64,000 nucleotides of DNA from a bacterium (lineage in GTDB: Bacteria > Armatimonadota > Fimbriimonadia > Fimbriimonadales > Fimbriimonadaceae). The notes under the pieces are model-generated. The model ran no database searches, was not told where the DNA came from, and worked only from the letters and a program-made list of their open reading frames with translations. The stretch covers positions 124,001 through 188,000 of the forward strand of contig PNMZ01000003.1 of NCBI GenBank assembly GCA_013823945.1, read 5' to 3'. Below, piece by piece: positions 26,701-34,781 of this stretch (position 1 is the first letter of the stretch; every line of letters begins with the position of its first letter). A program made the translations under genes and the position numbers.

Positions 26701-27801
26701 TCGGAGCGCGGAAGTTTCCACCCGGATTATAAACCTGAGCGGTCGATGAATCCGGAGTGGGATTCTTTGGCGGTGGCACGGCATCAAGGAATTTTGACGG
26801 CGATTGTCAAGCCAAGTGGCGGTGGAATTCCGGGCCAGGCAGCTTTGATCCACACAGAAGGTTATACATGGGAAGATATGACGATTCAGTCCGGTGCGGC
26901 ATTGATGTACTCCCTGGGTGGGGGCGGGGGACGATTCGGCGATGGTCGAACTGATCAGGTTCGTTGCTGTGAAATGACCGAAGAATCGGGACATAACCAT
27001 GATGAGCATGAGAGTGAACAAGAGGGTCATTTGCATACCGAAGATTGCGATCATGATTTGGAGTTCACTTCTGGTCGCGTTCCGCTTGTCCAGGGTTCTC
27101 CGGATCGATTGAGTACGTTGACAGATCGCTTGAAAGAAGCAAAAACGTATCGCGAGAAGCGTTCGGCTGCAACTCCGGATGCTCCGGTCGCGCGAGACCA
27201 AGCACTTGATGCGATGCTCGAAGTCGTCGATGGCAAGATGCCGGTGATGATTTCGGTCACGACGGGTGCGGAGATTCAGTCGGCGGTGCTATGGGCTGAG
27301 GCCAACGGAATCAAGGTTGTGCTTTATGGCTGTGGCGGAGCGGGTGAGATTGCGGAGTGGCTGGCGGCAAAGCAGGTTCCGGTGATCTTGGCGGCGGTGT
27401 ATGGTCAGCCGAGGGCGGATCAGCCGCTGGATTACTTCTATGGATTGCCGGGTCGGCTCGCAAAGGCTGGAGTCAAGTTCGGTTTGACCACAAATGATAA
27501 CCATGATGTCCGGCAGTTGCGAGACCAGGCAGGATGGGCTTCGACCTACGGTTTGGGTTCAGAGAATGCGGCTCGTTCGATCACCTACTGGACGGCGCAA
27601 ATCCTTGGGATTGATGACAGGCTCGGTTCTATTCAACCAGGTTTGGATGGAACAGTGATCTTGACCGACGGGGAGATTACGGAGACGCAGACGAAGGTTT
27701 TGAGAGCTTGGATTCAGAGCCGAGAGGTGCCGCTGGAGAATCGGCAGACTAGGTTCTATGATAAGTACCGCAATCGTCCGATGCCTAATCGCATTTGGTA
27801 A
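23791..27801 (+). CDS. giant exported protein with three amidohydrolase modules
   Basis: 1336 residues. Each module begins with the small beta domain and ends with the usual 'xGxLxxGxxADLVxxxG' closing segment. Module 1 (~20-405) has V76-H77-S-G79 where D-x-H-x-H is expected. Module 2 (~440-865) has the full set: D498-A-H500-S-H502, H665 and H667, H693, and D747/D749 in NSDSDNH. Module 3 (~910-1320) has D951-P-A and no His pair, plus a His/Cys/acidic insertion (1068-1088). One active and two degenerate copies are therefore predicted. The N-terminus is a short signal peptide. Probable role: hydrolysis of peptide-like or cyclic amides outside the cytoplasm. Confidence 0.85.
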   Translation: MSVFALLTLIASSSEPGQAQDLVFKNARIVVSPGNVIDSGSIRVRDGKIVEVKKGAISGAGETVDASGMTIYAAFVHSGLNATIAGVSPERGARPAAGSAQERDAQAERDKDPFSYAANFRYGSSVAGAEKLSVSALAGLAKNGFGTAVVGATGGLISAQPAVVNTGKAEVEGAKALDLVPVSVNGRGAGGYPGSTMGTIAFIRQTMIDSQGYSGTDEGLKKLSLATSGSVPTYFPDLNEVSFFQAKRIAQEFGLKPVYGFRSDAGAVVSHLKGATIILQGSSPAKPRLGANLDGVSLSGVRDYFKEVQVGAELERAKVDFVYQPTTESSPFEGLRTYVQGGLSRKAAIAAITVNPAKALGLEGELGTLEAGKRANLVMVQGDILDSSSQVMATYIDGKAVDFEMPKKKEAKDLKADEPLKLPKPNYVLFPAPAETKQAFRLYKNATVWTQGKMGTVENCDVLVQNGKFVAVGKNLTAPRGCEVIDATGKHISPGLWDAHSHTAISGGVNEFSNMITAECRIRDVVNHTDSSVYTQLSGGTIGAMQLHGSANAIGGQSNTVKWRWGMEPDEYAVKGAPEGVKFALGQNPIREDGGASNVVGGTLLTFRPRTRMGVEEAVRKALQLGIEYNEAWADFKADRRKDKPRRDLQLEALGEIVSQERWIHSHAYRADEMLMLIRITKEFGPKLATLQHVLEGYKIADEMAEMGVGGSTFSDWWGFKLESYDAIPFNAALMAERGVVVSVNSDSDNHARRMNQEAAKSMRFGGASAEVALSFVTTGPAKQLGIDQWTGSIEPGKDADMVLWTHEPMSIKAVALETYVDGVKRFDRKNDADQRAARVEELEEARKVLAGSDSPFRAGDPDDAAEVDMSPTKAQFGLATISGQPGTARYPRGTTLIKGATIHPMSGEPLVGDVLLGADGKIAQVGQDISSKGADVVDGSGKHVYPGLIDPATGLGMNEIGQVPASDDSSERGSFHPDYKPERSMNPEWDSLAVARHQGILTAIVKPSGGGIPGQAALIHTEGYTWEDMTIQSGAALMYSLGGGGGRFGDGRTDQVRCCEMTEESGHNHDEHESEQEGHLHTEDCDHDLEFTSGRVPLVQGSPDRLSTLTDRLKEAKTYREKRSAATPDAPVARDQALDAMLEVVDGKMPVMISVTTGAEIQSAVLWAEANGIKVVLYGCGGAGEIAEWLAAKQVPVILAAVYGQPRADQPLDYFYGLPGRLAKAGVKFGLTTNDNHDVRQLRDQAGWASTYGLGSENAARSITYWTAQILGIDDRLGSIQPGLDGTVILTDGEITETQTKVLRAWIQSREVPLENRQTRFYDKYRNRPMPNRIW

Positions 27802-27812
27802 GCTATGGCCTG

Positions 27813-27845
27813 TTCAGTTCAGGGCGAAATTTGCCCTGAACTGAA
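27813..27845. terminator. hairpin terminator after the amidohydrolase gene
   Basis: TTCAGTTCAGGGC (27813-27825), loop GAAATTT, GCCCTGAACTGAA (27833-27845) is a perfect 13-bp stem, 12 nt after the stop at 27801. No T-run follows. The next gene starts at 27879. Confidence 0.65.
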
Positions 27846-27878
27846 ACCTGGCTCAGCGGAAATTTGTAGATTTATGAA

Positions 27879-28916
27879 ATGTCAGTGCTGCTTGCATCCC
27901 TTGTTCTTGGCTTAGCGAATCCGGTTGACCGAGCGATTGATGAGTTTATCAATGCGAAGCAATCCCCAGGAATTGTTGTCCTTGTAAAAAGAGACGGAAA
28001 GGTTGTTTACGAGCGGGCAGCAGGATATGCGAATTTGGAGACAGAAACGCCGATGAGTATGGATTCGGTTCACGAACTGGCGAGCGTGAGCAAGCAATTC
28101 ACGGCGGCAGCAACAATGAGACTCGTTGAATCGGGCAAGTTAAAGTTGTCGGATAGTTTGGCGAGTTTTGTGGAGGGCGCACCGGATAGTTGGATGGGGA
28201 TTACGATAGAACATTTGCTTCACCATACGAGTGGTTTGCCGGACTACCTGGAAGGCGAGGTTGACCTGGGGAAAATGACGACGGATCAGTTTTTGATCGA
28301 AAGTTTGCGTGACAAGGCTTTGGTTTTTGCTCCGGGTGAGAAATGGGAATACAGCAATTCTGGCTACATGGCTTTGGGATATATCGTTGGCAAGGTGAGC
28401 GGTTCGAAGTTCGGCAATTACGTGAGCAAAGAGTTGTTTGAGCCGGCGGGAATGAAGTCGGCGGTAATCACCAATCCGCTCGTCGTTTTGCCTAAGCGCG
28501 CTTATGGCTACACGAAATTTGGCAAGGAGTTTCGGAATGAGGCACTTTGCTCCCCTGGATATTCAGCTTTGGGGGATGGGATGGTGATGGCTTCGGCAAG
28601 AGATTTGGTTGCGTGGCATGATTCGATGCGCGCGGGCAAGATATTGGGTAAGAAATCGTGGGAGTATCTGTGGACGCCATCGGCACAGAGCATTAAGAAT
28701 GAAGCACCTTATGGGGGCGGTTTCGGGATTGAGCGGGCGGGGGAACGCCCTACTGTTTCCCACTCTGGAGGGTGGTTGGGGACGATGACGTTTTTCATTA
28801 GTGACTTCGCATCAGATAGCTGCATGGTGATTTTGGTGAATTGCGACAATGCTGATCCAAGAGAGTTGCTGAAAGTATTGAACGAGTCTTTCGGATTTGA
28901 TCCTCAGTCGAAGTGA
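27879..28916 (+). CDS. exported serine hydrolase (class C beta-lactamase / DD-peptidase-like)
   Basis: 345 residues. A short signal peptide (MSVLLASLVLGLA) is followed by the three catalytic signatures of the Beta-lactamase (PF00144) family: S69-V-S-K72, Y158-S-N160 and the HSGG block in TVSHSGGWLG. HHTSGLPDY is typical of the esterase and peptidase members. Without further family detail it may be a D-amino-acid peptidase, esterase or beta-lactamase. The stop lies within a terminator hairpin (28895-28925), so this is a single gene. Confidence 0.85.
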   Translation: MSVLLASLVLGLANPVDRAIDEFINAKQSPGIVVLVKRDGKVVYERAAGYANLETETPMSMDSVHELASVSKQFTAAATMRLVESGKLKLSDSLASFVEGAPDSWMGITIEHLLHHTSGLPDYLEGEVDLGKMTTDQFLIESLRDKALVFAPGEKWEYSNSGYMALGYIVGKVSGSKFGNYVSKELFEPAGMKSAVITNPLVVLPKRAYGYTKFGKEFRNEALCSPGYSALGDGMVMASARDLVAWHDSMRAGKILGKKSWEYLWTPSAQSIKNEAPYGGGFGIERAGERPTVSHSGGWLGTMTFFISDFASDSCMVILVNCDNADPRELLKVLNESFGFDPQSK

Positions 28917-28925
28917 GGATCAAAT
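28895..28925. terminator. hairpin terminator overlapping the stop codon
   Basis: ATTTGATCCTCA (28895-28906), loop GTCGAAG, TGAGGATCAAAT (28914-28925) form a perfect 12-bp stem. The TGA stop of the serine hydrolase opens the 3' arm. It may also serve the convergent phosphoesterase gene that ends at 28953. Confidence 0.65.
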
Positions 28926-28952
28926 CACGAGAATTGAGTTTCGCCTGAACGT

Positions 28953-30482
28953 TTAGCTCACGCGGAAAGTGCGGTAGTCGCGGTAGGTTTGGCCGAACAT
29001 GTCGGTCGAACGGACTTCAAGGCGATGGGTTCCGACCGGAAGATTTGCCGGAAGGGTGGTTTTCCAGATGTGTGGCGTGGGATTAGGGCCAGCAACTTTG
29101 CGACCGAGCGGGGGTTTCTCGGAAGCTTCTAGTTCTTTGATCCGCTGGATGTACGGATCGAGGCCGGGGACGTTGGGGATAGCGCGCCACTCGGCGTTAT
29201 TGATTCTCGCTTCGACCGTTGACTTGGTTGAACCAGCGAAGACGTTGATGACCAGTTCGGCTTCTGCCGACTTGGCGGATTCGATGACTTCGGGGAGGTA
29301 GATCGCCATTTGTTCATCCATTGGGCGGGAGGCCGGGCGGAAGGTGACTTTGTAGTCGTTACGGTTGAATTCGATGATGCTGTAACCGTTTGGGCCACCG
29401 TCGGACATCGTGGCGTGGGGGATTCCGCGCTCATCGGGTGCGCCGCCCCACCAGCATCCGCAGACGGTTGCGTGATTCAGGTGGTGGTGATTTTGGGGGC
29501 CGAACCAGTCGTGGCGCTGGAGGTGAGTGTGGGCGGAAAGTGAAAATGTGTGCTCGTGGCCCTTGATCACTTCGAGGAACTCTTTTTGGTCGGAGATTCC
29601 GCCGAGGGGGATGTGCATGCACAGGACGACGAGTTGGTCGGCGGGAACGTGTTTGAGGTCGTTGCGAAGCCAAGTGAGTTGCTGGTATCCGAGTTCGCCA
29701 GTGTAGCCGCCTTTTTCACGTCCGTTGTACTTGATATCGTCGAGGATGACAAAGTGGACGGGGCCGAAGTCGAAACTGTAGTAACGGGGGCCATAGATGC
29801 GCTGCCACGTTTCGGTGCTTAGATCGTCGTCGGGGGCATCGAAGTTTAGGTCGTGGTTGCCGAGGACGTTGTACCAAGGCAGGCCGATGTTGGCGATAGA
29901 TTGATTGAGCGGCTCATAGAACTCTAGATTGTCGAACATGATGTCGCCGAGGCTGATTCCGAATTTGCAGTCTTGGTCGGCGGCATCGCGGATGACTTGC
30001 TCGATGACGTCGTGAGACATGTAGTCGATTTCGGTTTGGTTGCGGGGCTGGGGATCGCCGAACATCACGATGCGGAACTTGTCGGGTTCGGATTCTGGGG
30101 TTAGGGCGAAGTCAATCGAACTTGGGAGAGGGCCCGTGGGCTTGACGCCCTCGTACTTTGTGGCGGGAGAACCGTTGGGCTTGTGGATGTAAAAGAATTG
30201 GGGGATTTGGTTTGCGGTGACGGGGGTTTTGAATCCCCGGGGCTTGACGACATGGATGATCGTGTCATCGGTGACGGGGAGTTGATATTCGCCGTTGCGG
30301 TTGGTTTTGGTGACAGTTATGCCGTTACTGACGCGGACGTTGGGGAGGGGTTGCCCGGTTTTTGCGTTGGTGACTCGGCCCTTTGCGGTTTGGGTTTGGG
30401 TAGGAAGGGTGAGATTGACTTTTCCGAATGTGAGGCCGCTGATGAGGGCGGCGGTTCCGGCGAGGAAGTCGCGTCTGAGCAT
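28953..30482 (-). CDS. exported calcineurin-like phosphoesterase with N- and C-terminal beta domains
   Basis: 509 residues. The Tat-like signal is MLRRDFLAGTAALISG. A carboxypeptidase-regulatory-like N-domain follows (GRVTNAKTGQPLPNVRVSNG...GEYQLPV). The metallophosphoesterase core (~140-360) carries MFGDPQPRNQ, SLGDIMFD, LGNHDLNFD, MHIPLG and SAHTHLQRHDW. A C-terminal MetallophosC-like beta domain ends TFRVS. It is unlike the phosphatase at 18566, so the two are not recent duplicates. ATG 30482 is chosen over the longer frame because the twin Arg then sits at residues 3-4. Confidence 0.85.
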   Translation of the reverse strand: MLRRDFLAGTAALISGLTFGKVNLTLPTQTQTAKGRVTNAKTGQPLPNVRVSNGITVTKTNRNGEYQLPVTDDTIIHVVKPRGFKTPVTANQIPQFFYIHKPNGSPATKYEGVKPTGPLPSSIDFALTPESEPDKFRIVMFGDPQPRNQTEIDYMSHDVIEQVIRDAADQDCKFGISLGDIMFDNLEFYEPLNQSIANIGLPWYNVLGNHDLNFDAPDDDLSTETWQRIYGPRYYSFDFGPVHFVILDDIKYNGREKGGYTGELGYQQLTWLRNDLKHVPADQLVVLCMHIPLGGISDQKEFLEVIKGHEHTFSLSAHTHLQRHDWFGPQNHHHLNHATVCGCWWGGAPDERGIPHATMSDGGPNGYSIIEFNRNDYKVTFRPASRPMDEQMAIYLPEVIESAKSAEAELVINVFAGSTKSTVEARINNAEWRAIPNVPGLDPYIQRIKELEASEKPPLGRKVAGPNPTPHIWKTTLPANLPVGTHRLEVRSTDMFGQTYRDYRTFRVS

Positions 30483-30526
30483 GGAACTGGTTTTACCTTG
30501 GCTAATTGTTAAGGGGGTGTTGGGTG

Positions 30527-33370
30527 TTATTTTTGTGGAGTCGGATCTTTGATTTCGAGTTTCCAATCGAAGTTAACGCGCCCGATTCTCTCTTTGTTGA
30601 AGAGGAGGTGTCGGCTAACAAATCCTTCGTAAATTGTAGTTCCTTCCGATGACTTTTTGGTCGTGAGACTGGTTTTGAAAGGATTGCTGCTTCCTTCAAT
30701 GTCGAGATTTGTCCGCCAACTGACGCCTTTTGGTTCAGAGACAGGCGGAAAATTTCCGCGGCCCGATCTACGAGATTTAAAAATCCCTTGTTCGCCAAAA
30801 TCAAATGACACTTCGGCCTCATTTTTCTTCTTAAACAGTGAGATGATTAGCGAAGTATTGCTTGTATTTTGATCAACAGGTTTTTTGGGATTCAGGCTTG
30901 TTTCTTGGTTGGCAGAGAAATTCTCACCTGAGTCTCCTTCACCGTCACCTTCGACTCCATTCACATCTTGTGTATGGTTTAAAGAAGTTTGAAGTTCGCC
31001 GCCACCCAGATAAGTAGCGATAAGACTGGCTTGATCTGGATTGGACTGCTCTTTTCGCCACTTTTCTATTTCAGCTTGTATTTGTGCCCTCATATCTGGG
31101 GGTAGTTGTTTGAGCATTTCTTCTGTGAATCCGGGAGGATATCCGCCCGTGCCCTCAAAGTCAGTGATTCCCATGAGCATTGCATTGGATTCAAGTTTGC
31201 CGCTGCCTGCTGTGTGGTAACTGAACTGTACTTCTTGGTATGAATGATCATATTTGAAATTGATTTTGACCGTTGCAATCGCGTTTGCTTCGATGTAATC
31301 TTTGACTTCGAGAATGACGTATCGGCCTCCAGCCCAGTTCATTCGGTAGAGGGTTTCGAAGATGGCATTCATGGCGGATATGAGTGCATTTGGGCCGCCT
31401 TGTCCAGCACTGACTTTGCCGGGGGTGAGTCCCCTGATTCCTGACGATGTCGTGAACGCGTCGAGGAGGTCTTGACGCATTTCGGTTTCTTTGATTTGCG
31501 GTGTTACGATGACGCGGACTCTCCGAATATAGGGAATGAGAAGACGCCGGTCGAGCGGCTTTCGGCGGCGTGCCCCTTCGACAGTAAGTTTAGTGATTCC
31601 GTTTTCGTCGGTTTGGAGCTTGCTGAAATCACCGGTGCCACGCACTGCGGTTACGGCTAAGTTGTCAGAGCTGAATCGGTCTTGTTCGATTTCCCATTGA
31701 TGTCGTCCGGTTATTGGGCTGGTCTTGGGTGAATCAAAATCGAGGGTTCCGCCGGTAATAGAGTTCAGAATGAGGCGATTCTCTTTGAGGAAGTCTTGGA
31801 TTTTTGAACCGTCGATCATGAACTTGGCTTGCATGGTTCGTTCTTCACCGCCGTCTCCTTCAATTCGGCGCGTGAGGGGATTTCCCGGTGGGAGGACTTT
31901 GAGCTCGCCCGTGAGGTACGCATAAGAGCAAATGAACTTGATAATAGATCCGATTGCTCCGGCGGCGTCGGCAAAGTTTCCTAGTTTGTCGATTTTGTCG
32001 GCACCGTTGAGAGGATCAAGGGTTTCGATAACCATGTCTCGCACTTTGTTGAAATATTGACCAGAGGCGTAGGAGGCAAAGTCTTCAGTCCAACCGGAAA
32101 ATGCACCCGCTTGCGTAATTGTGAAAGAGGCATTCGAAGCAAGAAGTTGAGGATGCGTTTGGGGTTCTTCAAGCGTTTTTGCTTTTTCTACTTCGGTGCG
32201 CAGTGGATGGAGGACAACTTCGGTGACCAATCTGGTCAGGAGGAAGAGTTGGATGGCGTCAAGTTTTGCGTTATCGTCGGAAACGAGAACTCCGTTCATG
32301 GATTGGACAGAGAGTTGCCTTATGAATTGCCGAAGACTGCGATAACCGGCGGATGGATGAAGCCTTCCCGAATGCATGAAATCGGTCATGTATTCACCAG
32401 ATTTGAAATTTGGTACCACTTTGCTCCAGGATTGATCTAGAGCGGCTGTCCAATCTGAATAGTTAACAGTTGCTCCTTGCGTGAAGAGAGTGGCGACACG
32501 GGGGATGTCCGATGTTTCGACAGCCAAGCCGATGGCTTGTTCCTTTGGAGGATTTTTGACAATCTGCCAGTCTGGATTTCGGACGGTAAATCCGCACAGT
32601 TCCACGGCTTCTTGTAGGAGTGCAGAGGCTTTAGTTTCGGTGAGAGAAGTTGGGTCGGTCGGATAAAGGGCTTCCGCAATCTGGTTGAGGCGAGCATTTC
32701 GAGCGACTTCATCTGGAGTGACGAGTGGGAATACGTCTTTTGCCGGACTAGAAGGTGGGGTTGTCCTCGGGGGTTTGGTATCGGTTGGTTTGGTTGTGGG
32801 TGGGTTTGTATTGGAGGATGATGTTGAAGTCGATCCAGAATTTCCACTACTATTTGTTCCGGAAGTTGTTTTCGAGGGTTTGCCGGTCGCGATTGCGCCA
32901 CTTTCCGTTTGAACTGTTCTCAGCATCTGAATCGTGTCGGCGAGACCTTCTACGCCTCTTTGAGCGTCTGTAGCCGTTACCGTTGCGCTGATGCTCCCGT
33001 CAGGAGTCGTGAGGACAAGAGTGCTTTCAAACCGTTTGGCATCCCGCAGGGTGAGGGTTCCGGATCGATGGAGAAGCACGGCCGATCCAATTTCCAATTT
33101 GGTGTCAGGTGTAACATCTGTAGCACTCCAACCGGATGCTTGCTTAGCCCAAAGTCGTTCTTGGAATGCCACTGGATCGGCAACTTTTCCTTCAAATGTG
33201 AACCCAATTCGGGTGGAGCTCATTCCGACGGAGTTGCTGAGAAAAATGTTCTTGGTACTGACTTGTCGGGAGTATTTTTGTGGAATCTCGATCGAGAATG
33301 AAGTGGCTTGAACCCGCGGATTGTTCTGCGCGGTGATGAGGCTTGCGAGCAGGACAGTTGCGGTGAACAT
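30527..33370 (-). CDS. large exported protein of unknown function
   Basis: 947 residues. The signal peptide is MFTATVLLASLITAQ. A beta-rich N-domain (~20-155) is followed by a low-complexity Ser/Thr/Pro/Gly linker (~158-215), a helical middle (~220-480), a second mixed region, and a C-terminal beta domain ending INFDWKLEI-like. The linker resembles those joining extracellular domains. 'EMLKQLPPDMRAQIQAEIEKW' is a short amphipathic stretch. No enzyme motif is seen. It ends 44 nt before the phosphoesterase start and may be co-transcribed with it. Confidence 0.65.
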   Translation of the reverse strand: MFTATVLLASLITAQNNPRVQATSFSIEIPQKYSRQVSTKNIFLSNSVGMSSTRIGFTFEGKVADPVAFQERLWAKQASGWSATDVTPDTKLEIGSAVLLHRSGTLTLRDAKRFESTLVLTTPDGSISATVTATDAQRGVEGLADTIQMLRTVQTESGAIATGKPSKTTSGTNSSGNSGSTSTSSSNTNPPTTKPTDTKPPRTTPPSSPAKDVFPLVTPDEVARNARLNQIAEALYPTDPTSLTETKASALLQEAVELCGFTVRNPDWQIVKNPPKEQAIGLAVETSDIPRVATLFTQGATVNYSDWTAALDQSWSKVVPNFKSGEYMTDFMHSGRLHPSAGYRSLRQFIRQLSVQSMNGVLVSDDNAKLDAIQLFLLTRLVTEVVLHPLRTEVEKAKTLEEPQTHPQLLASNASFTITQAGAFSGWTEDFASYASGQYFNKVRDMVIETLDPLNGADKIDKLGNFADAAGAIGSIIKFICSYAYLTGELKVLPPGNPLTRRIEGDGGEERTMQAKFMIDGSKIQDFLKENRLILNSITGGTLDFDSPKTSPITGRHQWEIEQDRFSSDNLAVTAVRGTGDFSKLQTDENGITKLTVEGARRRKPLDRRLLIPYIRRVRVIVTPQIKETEMRQDLLDAFTTSSGIRGLTPGKVSAGQGGPNALISAMNAIFETLYRMNWAGGRYVILEVKDYIEANAIATVKINFKYDHSYQEVQFSYHTAGSGKLESNAMLMGITDFEGTGGYPPGFTEEMLKQLPPDMRAQIQAEIEKWRKEQSNPDQASLIATYLGGGELQTSLNHTQDVNGVEGDGEGDSGENFSANQETSLNPKKPVDQNTSNTSLIISLFKKKNEAEVSFDFGEQGIFKSRRSGRGNFPPVSEPKGVSWRTNLDIEGSSNPFKTSLTTKKSSEGTTIYEGFVSRHLLFNKERIGRVNFDWKLEIKDPTPQK

Positions 33371-33474
33371 GTGCGTAGTTTACGTTAGTTTTGCGGGGAT
33401 TGAAAAGTGAATTTTGATTAAGAATTTGAGGGTGTGAACAGGGATATGTGCTCGGGATGTGATTGACCTCACCC

Positions 33475-33509
33475 CCGATCCCCCTCTCCATTGAAACGGA
33501 AAGGGGGTA
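33475..33509. repeat. dispersed repeat, family B (copy 1)
   Basis: The unit CCTCACCCCC..CCC.CTC..ATTGAAACGG..AGGGGG occurs here and at 40165-40216, both times in a gap between genes. CCCCCTCTCC and GGAAAGGGGG can pair imperfectly. Confidence 0.55.
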
Positions 33510-33512
33510 CTC

Positions 33513-34703
33513 CTAATTAAAAAGGCTCAAAGTGATGCCCATGGGGGCGGGGCCTTGATCTTTGTCGCGTTGATTGAACTGGGCGGAACCGGAGCGCGGG
33601 CCGATCCAGACAAGGTCGAGAGAATTGAACCGCTGGGTTTCGGGGTTATAGATTCCTTCGCCGTAACAGGTCGGTAAGTATGATTTTCTGCCGTCTGAAA
33701 TGTTCGCCAAGCCAGTGTATTGGATGGTTTGGAGGCCATTCTTGGTGTTGATTCGGCGCATGGTGAGCGAGATTGATTTGATGTCTTGCTCGCGCCATTC
33801 GGGGTTTTGGCCACGGACATTATCGAGGAGGGCGATTCGGGCGATGGAACGCAGATCGCGCTGGCTGACTTCTTCGGCTTGGTTGGATTTGGGGACGAAA
33901 CTCTGAATCGATGGCAGGCCGACCCATGATTCGTTCCAAGCCCACTTGGTGAAATCCGACCAAACGTTGTTGTTACGTTGTTCTTCGGCGGTGATTCGAC
34001 GTCCGGATTGGTCACCGTTGCCCCGGGGGAGGTCGCGAGAATTGACGCGGAAGATGAGTTGACCCGTGATTTCTGGCGGGTGGGTCGGCTTGGCGGGAGG
34101 AATAGGGAGGCCCTGGTAGCCGCGTTCGGATTTGAGAGTTTCCCAGCGATTGAGGGCGCGTTTCATCCGGGCGAGAATATCGGCAGAATTGACGGCAGCG
34201 GCAAATTTGGCTTCGAGGTATTCGCCGTTCGGCCCCATCATATAAACGCCTTGTTTGGTGCCGGGATGGTGCCAATTCTCTTTGGGAACGCTTTCGCCAA
34301 ATTTCTTAAAGAAGAGGTGGGCGGGGTCGTTTTTGACTCTGTCGAGATTCCATTGATCCTCGGGATAGAGCATATAAACCTCGTCGGCGACGGTTACGAA
34401 TTGGGTGCTGAGTTTGATGATTTCCGGGTCTGACCAGACCAACTGACGTCCGCGGACGCCATTGTTTCACGTACAGCCGAGGGGGTGTCCGTTCATGGTC
34501 CAAAAGAGGATGGGGCGACCGAGTTTCTTAGCTTCTTGGACGGCGGGCCAAAATGTGTTGCGCCAAGAGATTTCTTTGTACTTGATTTCAGCGGCGTTGG
34601 GCTGGATAAAGGCAAGGTAGTCGCGGTAGTTTTGGGCGGTGGGAGTGTGGCTCGGGCCGGGGCTGATTTGCGTGAGAAGGACGGAGGTGAGGGCGATCAG
34701 CAT
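33513..34703 (-). CDS. thioredoxin-like probable selenoprotein (in-frame TGA = Sec79)
   Basis: Reading from ATG 34703 the protein has a signal peptide, then KLGRPILFWTMNGHPLGCT, a TGA (34469-34467), and continues without another stop as NNGVRGRQLVWSDPEIIKL for 317 more residues. The Cys-x-Sec at 77-79 sits just after the first strand of a thioredoxin-like fold, where redox Cys/Sec are expected. A hairpin follows the TGA by 6 nt (34445-34460). Full length would be 396 residues. The C-terminal half (~150-396) is unrecognised. If the TGA were a true stop, only a 78-residue stub would form and the 309-residue remainder would lack a good start (TTG 34442). Confidence 0.7.
34445..34469 (-). promoter_or_regulatory. 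candidate bacterial SECIS element with its UGA
   Basis: On the minus strand UGA (34469-34467) is followed by AACAAU and then GGCGUCC-GC-GGACGUC. This is a 6-bp stem with a CGCG apical loop having G in its second position. Its location immediately 3' of the UGA inside the coding frame is the bacterial SECIS arrangement. Confidence 0.5.
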
Positions 34704-34781
34704 AGGTTTATTATAGGCGAAGGTTTGGCAAGTTGGACCCCGGGGAAGAAGGAAAATTACCGCATAATCGGTGAGGTTCAG

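Noticed and set aside
34485-34781. Long N-terminal extension of the prfC frame
   Set aside because: It runs antisense through the selenoprotein gene. RF3 begins at 34782 with a good ribosome site.
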